A DNA stretch of 64,000 nt from positions 79,976-143,975 of the forward strand of contig NZ_LLZG01000047.1 in NCBI RefSeq assembly GCF_001509475.1, written 5' to 3'. Made by a program: the position numbers and the translations under genes. This document shows, one piece after another, positions 25,477-33,052 of the stretch (positions are counted from its first letter, which is position 1; each line of letters begins with the position of its first letter). The stretch is from Streptomyces regalis. GTDB lineage: Bacteria > Actinomycetota > Actinomycetes > Streptomycetales > Streptomycetaceae. Below the pieces are notes generated by a model. It was not told the origin of the DNA. It searched no databases and worked only from the letters and a program-made list of their open reading frames with translations.

Positions 25477-26301
25477 TCAGAGCCCCGGATCAGCTGCTTC
25501 CACTCTGCTGAGAAAGGACTCGAGGACCTGACGGAAGCGTTCCGGCTCCTCGGCCGAGGGCAGATGTGCGCTCTGCTCGAAGACCACCCACTCGGCGCCC
25601 CGGATGCCGTCGGCCAGCGGGCGGACCACTGCGGGAGTCGTCACGTCGTAGCGCCCGGAGGCGATAAGAACGGGCACGTCCAGCTCGCCCAGCCGGGCGG
25701 TGACGTCCCAGTCCTTGAGGTGGTGATCGGGCCACGGATCCAGCCGGCAGAGCCACCGCTTGTAGAACTCCATGGCGGCACCCTCATAGGCGTCGTCACC
25801 GGTGGTGCCCTCCGCTTCGTGCCGGTCGATGATCTCTTGCACCTCGGGGGGAAGGGATTCCTTCAGCCGGCGGGCCTCTGCTTCGTAAACGGGAGCGCTG
25901 GCCAGCGGACCGGCGAGAACCAGACCGGCCAGCCCGGCCGGTCGGCCGAGGGCGTACTCGAGGGCCACCTGGCTTCCCCATGAATGGCCGAGGAGATGCA
26001 CCCGGTCGAGCCCGAGCCCCTCCCGCACGGCGGCGACCTCCTCGACGAAGGTGGCCATGACCCACAGGGCCGGGTCGTCCGGGTGGTCGGACCGGCCGCA
26101 ACCGAGCTGGTCGTAGAAGACGACCGCGCGCCCGCTCTCACCGGCCAGCGCCGCCAGGTCCTCCAGGTAGTCGTGGGGGCAGCCGGGCCCGCCGTTGACC
26201 ACGAGCAGCGGCAATTTCCCGTCGGGCGCGGGCAACTCGCCCACGACCTGATACCAAGTGCGGTACCCGCGGAACGGCAGAGTCTCTTCGGCCGCCGCCA
26301 T
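25477..26301 (-). CDS. Proline-iminopeptidase-type alpha/beta hydrolase
   Basis: 274 residues from the ATG at 26301, which has AGGAGG 6 bases upstream; an open extension to 26352 lacks one. Oxyanion-side motif NGGPGCPHDYLEDLAAL, catalytic Ser in GHSWGSQVALEYALGRP (about residue 105), Asp region LIASGRYDVTTPAV, and His in FEQSAHLPSAEEPERF. The pattern matches proline iminopeptidases and related tricorn-interacting peptidases (family S33), which release N-terminal residues from short peptides. It is cytoplasmic, with no signal peptide, and stands alone between the AraC-type gene and an IS256 remnant. Confidence 0.88.
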   Translation of the reverse strand: MAAAEETLPFRGYRTWYQVVGELPAPDGKLPLLVVNGGPGCPHDYLEDLAALAGESGRAVVFYDQLGCGRSDHPDDPALWVMATFVEEVAAVREGLGLDRVHLLGHSWGSQVALEYALGRPAGLAGLVLAGPLASAPVYEAEARRLKESLPPEVQEIIDRHEAEGTTGDDAYEGAAMEFYKRWLCRLDPWPDHHLKDWDVTARLGELDVPVLIASGRYDVTTPAVVRPLADGIRGAEWVVFEQSAHLPSAEEPERFRQVLESFLSRVEAADPGL

Positions 26302-26402
26302 GGCACGCCTCCTGGTGGCTTCGGCACGTTCCATCATGGAGAGACCGGGCATTCTCTGCCATTCGGCTCGCTCGTCACCGTTCCCTTCTCGCCGGATCAG
26401 CC

Positions 26403-26505
26403 ATGGCGTTCAAGCTGATCGAGGCCGACCAGGCTCGCTGACGCGCGGTCCCCCCGAACTCGTCGCATGCGTCTGCGCCGGCGCCCGCTTCAGCACGCCG
26501 CGGCT
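26403..26505 (+). mobile_element. Decayed C-terminal scrap of an IS256-family transposase
   Basis: The reading MAFKLIEADQAR from 26403, followed by a TGA where a Trp would be expected and then, in a shifted frame, LVACVCAGARF, matches the C-terminus of IS256-type transposases (MAFKLIE..RWRAV..P.LVALVRAGA.F). Only about 35 codons remain, with one stop and one frameshift. No terminal repeats were found nearby. Confidence 0.6.
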
Positions 26506-26573
26506 CGCCACCGTCGGCTTCTTGGCAATCATGCCCGGCGTCGGCCGATGGTGTTGTGGGCGTCCGGTCGTTG

Positions 26574-27620
26574 TCACCCGCTGTCAGTGAGGCGGTGGGA
26601 CGGGAGGACGTCGGGGGTGGCGCGATCGGCCTTGGCTGCCTCGGTGAGGGCCGCGGCGGCGGCTTCTGCGGCCTGCGCCGCGTCGTCGGCGGCCTGGGCG
26701 GCGCTGTCGTCCGACGGTTTCTCGCGGGTGGCCGGCGACTGCGGCAGCACCTCGGTGAAGGCGCGGGACACGCCCTGGAGTGCGGAGGTGATCTCGCTGG
26801 GGATCACCCAGAAGTTGTTGCCCGAGCCTTGTGCGAGTTGGGGCAGTGTCTGGAGGTACTGGTAGGCCAGCAGTTTGGGGTCGGGGTCGTTGCGATGCAC
26901 GGCCTGGAAGACCTCGTCGATGGCCCGGGACTGGCCCTCGGCCTGGAGGATCGCAGCAGTGCGGTTGCCCTCCGCGCGAAGGACAGCGGCCTGCTTGTCG
27001 CCTTCGGCGGTGAGAATCTGCGACTGGCGTTGCCCCTCGGCCCCGAGAATCGCGGCCCGCTTGTCCCGCTCGGCTCGCATCTGCTTCTGCATCGCGTCCT
27101 TGATGGACTGCGGAGGGTCGATGGCCTTGATCTCCACCCGATTGACCCTCAGCCCCCATTTGCCCGTGGCCTCGTCCAGCACGCCACGGAGCTGGCTGTT
27201 GATGGTGTCCCGTGAGGTAAGCGTCTTTTCCAGGTCCATGGATCCCACAACGTTGCGCAGGGTGGTGACGGTGAGCTGCTCGACCGCCTGAAGAAAATTC
27301 GCGATCTCGTAGAAAGCCGCTCGTGGGTCGGTGACCTGGAAGTACAGGACGGTGTCGATCTCGACGACCAGATTGTCCTCGGTGATGACCGGCTGCGGTT
27401 TGAAGGAGACGACCTGTTCCCGCAGGTCGATCACCGGATGGACGCGGTCGATGTAAGGGATGACGAGGCTGAGGCCGGGAGTCAGAGTCCGGTGGTAGCG
27501 GCCGAGTCGCTCGACATTGCGAGCGCGTGCCTGGGGAACGATACGGACCGCCCGCACCACGGTGAAAACCGCGATCAATGCGACGATCAGGCCGGCAATG
27601 AGGAACGCCGAGGTTTCCAT
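26574..27620 (-). CDS. Stomatin/QmcA-type SPFH protein
   Basis: 348 residues. One N-terminal helix (FLIAGLIVALIAVFTVVRAV), then an SPFH domain with stomatin signatures: RIVPQARARNVERLGRYHRT, VHPVIDLREQVVSFKPQPVI, AVEQLTVTTLRNVVGSMDLE, GLRVNRVEIKAIDPPQSIKD. A coiled coil follows (AERDKRAAILGAEGQRQSQI onward). The tail is Ala-rich (DDSAAQAADDAAQAAEAAAA). Stomatin-type proteins form ring assemblies that regulate membrane proteases and channels. The stop is 5 bases from its NfeD partner's start side: the NfeD gene ends at 27625, just before this ATG at 27620, so the pair is one operon. It is the third SPFH module in the window. Confidence 0.93.
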   Translation of the reverse strand: METSAFLIAGLIVALIAVFTVVRAVRIVPQARARNVERLGRYHRTLTPGLSLVIPYIDRVHPVIDLREQVVSFKPQPVITEDNLVVEIDTVLYFQVTDPRAAFYEIANFLQAVEQLTVTTLRNVVGSMDLEKTLTSRDTINSQLRGVLDEATGKWGLRVNRVEIKAIDPPQSIKDAMQKQMRAERDKRAAILGAEGQRQSQILTAEGDKQAAVLRAEGNRTAAILQAEGQSRAIDEVFQAVHRNDPDPKLLAYQYLQTLPQLAQGSGNNFWVIPSEITSALQGVSRAFTEVLPQSPATREKPSDDSAAQAADDAAQAAEAAAAALTEAAKADRATPDVLPSHRLTDSG

Positions 27621-27624
27621 GGTT

Positions 27625-28056
27625 TCAGTCCCGGGGGTAGACGATCGCGGTGGCGCCGCTGATCTCCATGACGTCGACGGTCTTTCCAGGAGGAATCACC
27701 AGCGTCTCGTCGTAGGCGCGGGCCGTCCACTCCTCCCCGTCGATACGGACCCTGCCGCCCAGGCCCGTCACCTCCGAGGTGACATAGGCAGCCCTGCCGA
27801 CCAGCGCATCCACTCCGAATCGCTCCACTTGGGGCTGGAGCACATGGCGTACCGCAATGGGGCGCACGAATATCACGGTGATTGTGGCGACGATGGTGAA
27901 CACCAAGAACTGGAAGGGCAGCGGCAGCCCGACCGCAGCTGTTCCCGCCGTGACCAACGCGGCCGCACTCAGCATTCCGAGCGCAGCAGTAAGGGTGAAG
28001 ATCTCCGCCACAGCCAATACAGCTGCGATGATCAACCAGATCAGCCATAGATCCAT
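27625..28056 (-). CDS. NfeD-family protein, stomatin partner
   Basis: 143 residues: two to three helices (WLIWLIIAAVLAVAEIFTLT, AALGMLSAAALVTAGTAAVG, FLVFTIVATITVIFVRPIAV) followed by an OB-fold NfeD domain (LVGRAAYVTSEVTGLGGRVR, IDGEEWTARAYDETLVIPPG, KTVDVMEISGATAIVYPRD). This is the short NfeD1b type, which is normally encoded next to a stomatin/QmcA gene, exactly as here. It comes first in the operon, transcribed leftward. The start at 28056 gives MDLWLIWLI, directly at the first helix. Confidence 0.93.
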   Translation of the reverse strand: MDLWLIWLIIAAVLAVAEIFTLTAALGMLSAAALVTAGTAAVGLPLPFQFLVFTIVATITVIFVRPIAVRHVLQPQVERFGVDALVGRAAYVTSEVTGLGGRVRIDGEEWTARAYDETLVIPPGKTVDVMEISGATAIVYPRD

Positions 28057-28110
28057 TGCATGCCTCTTCTGACCGGCGCGGGTGCGGAAGGGCTTTGACT
28101 CTCACCATTG

Positions 28111-28126
28111 GACCCCGATACGGGTC
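28111..28126. promoter_or_regulatory. GACCC-N6-GGGTC dyad before the NfeD/stomatin operon
   Basis: Perfect 5-bp arms (28111-28115, 28122-28126), 55 bases upstream of the NfeD start. This operon lacks the TTGCC-type dyad found before the other two SPFH operons, so it may be controlled differently. Short arms make chance occurrence in this GC-rich DNA quite possible. Confidence 0.25.
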
Positions 28127-28298
28127 AGCCGCGATACCCCTGGGAAGGGAAACCCTGCCGAACGATCGGAGGTGTCCTCGTGCACCGCACCCCGAGCGAC
28201 TGGTTCGCGCCTTTTCAAAAATTTTACCCGGACGGAGAATGCCTGGGTGATCGGCGGCCTCGACGACCGAGATGTGCATGATCGCCCGCACCGAAACG

Positions 28299-28709
28299 TC
28301 ACTGGGCGCCCGGTCGGCGGGACGGCGGCCAGTGGTCCAGCAGACCTCGCCATGTTCGCCGGATCGAACCCATGAGGTGGCGGCACAAGGGGCGACCATG
28401 GGGTAAAGCCACCGTGGTCTCCTGGGCCATCGCCAGGAAGAAGACCCGCCCCGCCCGGGTTTGCAACGTCGTGCTCCACCGGTAGCCCGGGCGACGGGCG
28501 AGAAGGGAATGAACGAGCTCGCGTCCCAGCCCCTGACGCTGCCAGGCGTCGTAGACCCAGATCTCCAGGATCCGCCCTGTACGGCACGTCGGGCAGACGC
28601 GGAAGCGCAGCCGCCCAATGAGGTGGTCGTCGTGATCGAACAGGACGATCTCGGTAGGTGTTCTCGCGGAGGGAGCGACAGGGCCGTTCCACCACACGGA
28701 CGGACCCAT
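28299..28709 (-). CDS. GNAT-family N-acetyltransferase
   Basis: 136 residues from the ATG at 28709 (MGPSVWWNGPVAPSARTPTE), with GGGAGAGG about 10 bases before it. An alternative GTG start at 28778 adds 23 residues with no ribosome site. Core motifs: LIGRLRFRVCPTCRTGRILE (beta 4 region) and IWVYDAWQRQGLGRELVHSL, with the acetyl-CoA pyrophosphate loop QRQGLG. The last part (QTRAGRVFFLAMAQETTVAL) is the usual GNAT C-terminal strand and helix. The substrate is unknown. It is a single gene on the minus strand after the small frameshifted membrane gene. Confidence 0.75.
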   Translation of the reverse strand: MGPSVWWNGPVAPSARTPTEIVLFDHDDHLIGRLRFRVCPTCRTGRILEIWVYDAWQRQGLGRELVHSLLARRPGYRWSTTLQTRAGRVFFLAMAQETTVALPHGRPLCRHLMGSIRRTWRGLLDHWPPSRRPGAQ

Positions 28710-28838
28710 CCGGACCACCTCTCCCGGTGTCTTCGGCGCCTCATCTTCGGGGTAACGATGCGGAGCACCATGGAGCACCTGTGGGCAACTGCTGAAGGAC
28801 GGGTTCGGCGGGGGCGCGCCCAGGCCCTGCCCGCGGCT

Positions 28839-29025
28839 TCAACGACGTTCGCCGTTCTGGTCCCCTGTCCTTTCCGCTTCCGGTGTGGTGGACAGATGGA
28901 CGAGGTGGGCGACGAGTGCCCCGGCCGGCACCGCCCACGCGACGGAGGCGATGCCGGCTGCCCAGCGCGGTTCGGATCACCAGCATGGCGACGACAGCCA
29001 CCGGTGCCAGCAGCGATGCGTCCAT
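28839..29025 (-). pseudogene. Small two-helix membrane protein split by a frameshift
   Basis: From the ATG at 29025 (GGAGG 7 bases upstream) the frame gives MDASLLAPVAVVAMLVIRTA, one helix. After about 28965 the same frame turns into Arg/His-rich nonsense. The next frame, from that point to a stop at 28839-28841, gives IASVAWAVPAGALVAHLVHL followed by a charged tail ending TGDQNGERR: a clear second helix. The two halves read as one protein of about 60 residues joined by a one-base change between about 28953 and 28966. It precedes the GNAT gene on the minus strand. Confidence 0.6.
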
Positions 29026-29083
29026 GCGCATACCTCCTTCCGGCCCGGGCGGCCGTTCCTGTGGCGGTTCGGCAGACGACAGG

Positions 29084-30382
29084 TCAGGCGAGCGCGAAGT
29101 AGCGCAGCCACACATAGCCGAGGGCGATGACCACGGTGACGAAGGTGACGACCAGCCCGTACTTGGTGAACTGCCAGAAGGAGATGGGCTGGCGGTTGCG
29201 TTCGGCGATCCCGAGGACGACGACGTTGGCGCTGGCGCCGATGGCGGTGGCGTTGCCGCCCAGGTCGGCGCCGAGGGCGAGGGCCCACCACATGACGTGG
29301 TCGCTGCCGCCGGCCATGTTCTGCACCAGGTCGCTGGTGATGGGGGCCATCGTGGCGACGTACGGGATGTTGTCGACGATGCCGGAGAGGACGGCGGAGG
29401 CGCTCAGCAGGATCATGGAGCCGCCGAGTTCGTTGTCGCCGATCGCGTCGGCCAGGGATTTGGAGACCTCGCTGATCACGCCGGTCTCGATCAGGCCGCC
29501 GATCATGATGAAGAGCCCGGCGAAGAAGGCCAGCGTGGGCCACTCCACCTCCTTCAGCACGTCACCGGTCTCCGCCGAGGAGACGGCAATGAGCAGTCCG
29601 GCGCCGAGCAGGGCGACGACACTCGGCTCGTAGTGCAGCACCGGATGCAGGACGAAGCCCGCAACGACCAGCGCGAGCACGATCAGGCCCTGAACGAGGA
29701 GCCGGGGATCGCGAATGGCCTCGCGCTCCTCCAGCTCCATGATCTCGGCGGCGCGGTCCTCGTCGTAGAGGAAGGCCTTGCGGAACATCACGCGGCACAT
29801 CAGGACGAAGACGACGACCAGGATCGCCGAGATCGGGGCGAGATGGACCAGGAAGTCGTTGAAGGTGAGGCCGGCGCGGCTGGCGATGATGATGTTGGGC
29901 GGGTCGCCGACCAGGGTCGCGGTGCCGCCGATGTTCGAGGCCATGACCTCGGCGATGAGGAAGGGGGCGGCGGGCAGGGCCAGGCGCTCGCAGACCAGCA
30001 GTGTCACGGGTGCGATGAGCAGGACCGTGGTGACGTTGTCCAGCAGTGCCGAAGCGACCGCCGTGATGACGACGAGCATGGCCATGACCCGGAAGGGTTT
30101 GGCTCGTGCTCGCTTCACGGACCAGATCGCCAGGTACTCGAACATGCCGGTCTTCTTCAGCACACCGACGATCATCATCATGCCCATGAGTAGGAAGATG
30201 ACGTTCCAGTCGACGCCGCTGTGCTCGGAGTAGAAGGCCGACTTGTCGTCGGTCGCCCTGATGGCCAGCATCAGACCCGCGCCGCCGAGCGCTACGGCGA
30301 CCCGGTGGATCTTCTCACTGATGATCAGGGCGTACGCGCCGACGAAGACGACGATTGCTGCCCAGCTGTGCCAGTCGTTCAC
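29084..30382 (-). CDS. ArsB/NhaD-type ion permease (SLC13/ion transporter superfamily)
   Basis: 432 residues with about eleven helices. Signatures are SALLDNVTTVLLIAPVTLLV (the DNVTT motif of NhaD/ArsB/P-protein permeases), EVMASNIGGTATLVGDPPNI, and the second-half repeat VLSGIVDNIPYVATMAPITS, ADLGGNATAIGASANVVVLG. Such proteins exchange Na+/H+ or carry arsenite or other anions. It is unrelated in position to the ars genes at 60-64 kb, and its partners here are a CPA1 antiporter and a CBS protein, so sodium/proton exchange is more likely. The ATG overlaps the CBS stop by four bases (30379-30382), implying coupled translation. Confidence 0.88.
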   Translation of the reverse strand: MNDWHSWAAIVVFVGAYALIISEKIHRVAVALGGAGLMLAIRATDDKSAFYSEHSGVDWNVIFLLMGMMMIVGVLKKTGMFEYLAIWSVKRARAKPFRVMAMLVVITAVASALLDNVTTVLLIAPVTLLVCERLALPAAPFLIAEVMASNIGGTATLVGDPPNIIIASRAGLTFNDFLVHLAPISAILVVVFVLMCRVMFRKAFLYDEDRAAEIMELEEREAIRDPRLLVQGLIVLALVVAGFVLHPVLHYEPSVVALLGAGLLIAVSSAETGDVLKEVEWPTLAFFAGLFIMIGGLIETGVISEVSKSLADAIGDNELGGSMILLSASAVLSGIVDNIPYVATMAPITSDLVQNMAGGSDHVMWWALALGADLGGNATAIGASANVVVLGIAERNRQPISFWQFTKYGLVVTFVTVVIALGYVWLRYFALA

Positions 30383-30837
30383 GATCCTCCGATGAAGTGT
30401 TCCAGAAGGGCGGCCGCGGTGATCGCGCCGATCAATGTGGCTTTGTCGCCGTTGCGCTCGACGACCGCGACGAGGGGGGTGTCCTTACGGGCCATCAGCG
30501 CGGCGATCTGCGAAGGCGCAGCGTCCGGGCCGACGACCGGGGGTGTGATGCGGCCGCGCGGCAGCCACTCTGCCACCGACGTTCCGGCCATCGCCTCCCT
30601 GGCCTCGTCCTCGGAGTGATCGTCGACTTCGGCGGCGAGGATCGGCCCTTCCCGCAGGTACCAGGGCAGCAGAGCGCTGACCACACGGGCGGACGGCACG
30701 GCTGCGTACGGGTAGTCGTCGCGGTCGAGGACCAGCAGCGCGGGCAACTGGTCCCGTACGAGCAGGCGGGCCGCGGCGAGCGCGTCGTCGTCGGCGGACA
30801 CGGTGGGGTAGGTGCTGGCCAGTTCACGTGCGCGCAT
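30379..30837 (-). CDS. CBS-domain-pair protein between two ion transporters
   Basis: 152 residues, two CBS motifs: MRARELASTYPTVSADDDAL ... and GTSVAEWLPRGRITPPVVGP ... LIGAITAAALLEHFIGG. It resembles the protein at 7095-7595 in length, opening motif and the PLVAVVE segment. The ATG at 30837 lies inside the last codons of the antiporter gene (overlap 14 bases), and its stop overlaps the permease ATG by four bases, so all three are tightly coupled. The likely role is nucleotide-dependent gating of one or both transporters; inferred from coupling and from known CBS/transporter pairings. Confidence 0.88.
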   Translation of the reverse strand: MRARELASTYPTVSADDDALAAARLLVRDQLPALLVLDRDDYPYAAVPSARVVSALLPWYLREGPILAAEVDDHSEDEAREAMAGTSVAEWLPRGRITPPVVGPDAAPSQIAALMARKDTPLVAVVERNGDKATLIGAITAAALLEHFIGGS

Positions 30838-32065
30838 CGGCCCGGGGCACCTTGGCGTGTGGGTCGGCGTCCTCGCGCCCGGACGGGATTCCGGCCAGCT
30901 CGTCGACATCGAACGCGCGAGCGATCGGTACGTCCGTCGAGCTGTGCGCGATGATCGAGAAGGCGATGCACACCGCGATCAGCGTGAACGCCTCCTCCGC
31001 CTGCGGGATGCCGGACTGCAGCACCAGCAGGCCGTAGACCACGGATGCGAAGCCCTTCGGACCGAACCAGGCCGCCACCAGCTTCTCCTTGCGGGAGAGA
31101 CTCGTGCCGATCAGCGAGAGCAGCAGCGAGGCCGGCCGGATCAGGACGATCGCCAGGACCACCGCCACGTAGCCGCCGAACGACAGGTCACCGAACAGCT
31201 GCGGAGTCAGCAACGCGCCGAACACCAGCAGCGCCGCGAACTTCGCCAGCTCCGCCAGCGCCTCGCCCAGCGGCTCGAAGGACTCCTTCGCCTCCGGGGA
31301 CACATGCACCAGCGCCGCGCCCGCCGAGAACGCCGCCAGGTACGGGTTGGCGTGGGTGAGGTGGCACACCGCGTACAGGATGATGCCGGTCGCCAGTGGC
31401 AGCAGCGGCTGCAGCTTCGGCTCGGCGCCCAGAAGGCGGAAGCGTACGAGGCCGTTGACCAGCAGCGGCAGCGCGACACCGAAGACCAGGCCGAGCAGCA
31501 GTTCCAGTGCGATCTTCCCCGCCGACGCCTCTGCGCTGTCGGCCGTCGGACCCGCGGCCGCGATGAGGATGAGTACGACCGGCAGGGCGAGTCCGTCGTT
31601 GATGCCGCTTTCCACGTTCAGCAACTGCCGCAGCTTCGCCGGCACTTCCCTGCGCCCGACGATCGCCGAGGCGAACACCGGGTCGGTCGGAGCCAGGACG
31701 GCTCCGACAAGGAACGAGGTCGTCCAGTCCAGGCCCACCAGGAAGTGCGTGATCAGGGCCATGAAGACGAAGGCCAGCGGCATGCCCAAGCCCAGGGCGC
31801 GGGCGGGGTTCCTCCAGTTGGCCCGCAGCTTGGGCAGCGATACGTGCATGCCGTCGGTGAACAGCACCGCGAAGAGCGCCAGATCGGCCGTCACGGCGAC
31901 GATCTCGCTGTCCGGAGTGATGTGGATCAGGCCGAGGAACCCGTCACTGACCAGGGCTCCGCCGACCAGGAAGAGGAAGGACGTGGAGAGCACCGTGCGT
32001 GCCGCCAGACCTGACAACAGCACCGCCACCAGCAGTGCAGCACCGAACACGGCCACGAGCACCAT
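30824..32065 (-). CDS. Cation/proton antiporter, CPA1 (NhaP) family
   Basis: 413 residues from the ATG at 32065; the open extension to 32395 lacks a start signal and runs through the promoter repeats. About twelve helices; signatures include FLVGAVLAPTDPVFASAIVG (APTDPV motif), LRQLLNVESGINDGLALPVV (ESGxND) and WFGPKGFASVVYGLLVLQSG. A short charged tail follows. Unlike the antiporter at 19233 it has no TrkA-C tail; the next gene, a CBS protein, may supply regulation instead. It heads the antiporter-CBS-permease operon. Upstream lie 11-bp TTGACGC repeats and a perfect palindrome. Confidence 0.9.
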   Translation of the reverse strand: MVLVAVFGAALLVAVLLSGLAARTVLSTSFLFLVGGALVSDGFLGLIHITPDSEIVAVTADLALFAVLFTDGMHVSLPKLRANWRNPARALGLGMPLAFVFMALITHFLVGLDWTTSFLVGAVLAPTDPVFASAIVGRREVPAKLRQLLNVESGINDGLALPVVLILIAAAGPTADSAEASAGKIALELLLGLVFGVALPLLVNGLVRFRLLGAEPKLQPLLPLATGIILYAVCHLTHANPYLAAFSAGAALVHVSPEAKESFEPLGEALAELAKFAALLVFGALLTPQLFGDLSFGGYVAVVLAIVLIRPASLLLSLIGTSLSRKEKLVAAWFGPKGFASVVYGLLVLQSGIPQAEEAFTLIAVCIAFSIIAHSSTDVPIARAFDVDELAGIPSGREDADPHAKVPRADART

Positions 32066-32150
32066 GACGGAGACCCCCGATCGGAAGAGAGATTGATCCC
32101 TTACTCGCCGACCAGGCTTCCCGGCACACCGAGGGGAACCATACCTGCCC

Positions 32151-32179
32151 TTGACGCGTTTTTGACAGATCGCTAATCG
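32151..32179. promoter_or_regulatory. 11-bp direct repeats of TTGACGC type before the antiporter operon
   Basis: TTGACGC (32151), TTGACAG (32162) and CTAATCG (32173) follow each other at exactly 11-bp steps, 86-114 bases upstream of the antiporter start. The first 11 bases (TTGACGCGTTT) are identical to those at 992-1002 in the kdp promoter region, suggesting one OmpR-family regulator acts at both. Confidence 0.5.
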
Positions 32180-32195
32180 GCACAATGGGCTGTGC

Positions 32196-32220
32196 ACCAT
32201 TGCCGGATCCCGGCAATGGT
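32196..32220. promoter_or_regulatory. 25-bp perfect palindrome, strongest TTGCC-N7-GGCAA site
   Basis: Two 11-bp arms (32196-32206 and 32210-32220) around a 3-base centre; the core TTGCC and GGCAA lie at 32200-32204 and 32212-32216. It is the most symmetrical of the seven sites. A stretch of 16 bases within it is repeated at 42028-42043. No T-tract follows, so a terminator is unlikely. It sits 131 bases upstream of the antiporter operon. Confidence 0.6.
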
Positions 32221-32516
32221 GGTGGCAGGGCTGGATTCGAGACCCGCTGACACCGTTCGGCTCAGTAGTCGGCCGGCTTCCGCGGCGGGCACGGTGACCT
32301 GCGCCTACGCTGACCCTCAGGTGCGCCGGGAAGCCTGGTCGGCAGTTGGCCGCCCTCTGCTTTGGAGCCCCCGATGCCAGACCTTTCAGGGGCACGGCAA
32401 CACCACGGGCACCGGAGACCGCTGAGTGCGGGAAGTCTGCTGCGCCCGTTCCGCAGTCGTCCGTTCAGGGTCGAATCCACCCCGCTGTGCCTGTCGTCAT
32501 GTGTCCTGCGCCGGCG
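32221..32516. other. Intergenic region right of the palindrome
   Basis: About 300 bases between the antiporter promoter and the convergent end of the GbsR/MarR gene. No gene, RNA or repeat that I can support. Confidence 0.35.
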
Positions 32517-32978
32517 TCATCCCTGGTACTGCTTGCGCCAGCTCTCGATCTGGGCGGGCAGCTCGCGGGCCATGAAGGTGTAGAAGTCCTGCATCTCGCG
32601 GAGACGGCGAGCGGTGGGCGTGCCGTCTCCCGTGGCGTCGATGCCTTCCTGGGCCGCGTGGAGCATCACGTTCAGCATGGTGTTCTGCTGGGACATCAGG
32701 GTGGCCCAGGCGCCTTCGCGGAAGCGGTAGTGGTCGCGGCGGCTGCCAGGGGCGGGGACGCGTTCGACCAGTCCGACGGGGATGAGCTGCTTGATCGCGG
32801 TGGAGACGGCACCCGAGCTGATCGACAGCTCCTCGCACAGGTCGGCCGCGGTCATGGTGTCCTGCTCGGTGTAGAGCAGGGCGGTCATCACCCGGGCCGT
32901 GGTCTTCTGCATGCCGCCCTGGGCCAGCGTCAAGGCCAGCCTCTCCGCTGCGTCGCGCAGCTGCTCCTTTGCGTCCAT
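32517..32978 (-). CDS. GbsR/MarR-type winged-helix regulator
   Basis: 153 residues starting MDAKEQLRDAAERLALTLAQ. The winged helix lies at about 25-95: MTALLYTEQDTMTAADLCEE, LSISSGAVSTAIKQLIPVGL, VERVPAPGSRRDHYRF. The C-terminal half is helical, with DFYTFMARELPAQIESWRKQ. The ATG at 32978 is preferred to an upstream one at 32999. It is divergent from the ABC-2 exporter at 33053 with a 74-base shared promoter, the usual arrangement for a repressor of an efflux pump. That gap contains AACAT (32995) and ATGTT (33014) half-sites that could form its operator. Confidence 0.82.
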   Translation of the reverse strand: MDAKEQLRDAAERLALTLAQGGMQKTTARVMTALLYTEQDTMTAADLCEELSISSGAVSTAIKQLIPVGLVERVPAPGSRRDHYRFREGAWATLMSQQNTMLNVMLHAAQEGIDATGDGTPTARRLREMQDFYTFMARELPAQIESWRKQYQG

Positions 32979-33052
32979 GGCTCTCAGGATAGCGAACATT
33001 GCGAAGTCTCAGTATGTTTACAGATCTCTGAAAGCTCGATACGTTCTGAGGT

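Noticed and set aside
29084..30382. Permease considered as arsenite exporter ArsB of the ars cluster
   Set aside because: It lies 30 kb from the ars genes and is translationally coupled to a CBS protein and a cation/proton antiporter; NhaD-type ion exchange fits the context better, though sequence alone cannot settle it.
32196..32220. Palindrome considered as a transcription terminator
   Set aside because: There is no T-tract on either strand, no gene ends close by, and the core matches six other promoter-located dyads, so an operator is more likely.
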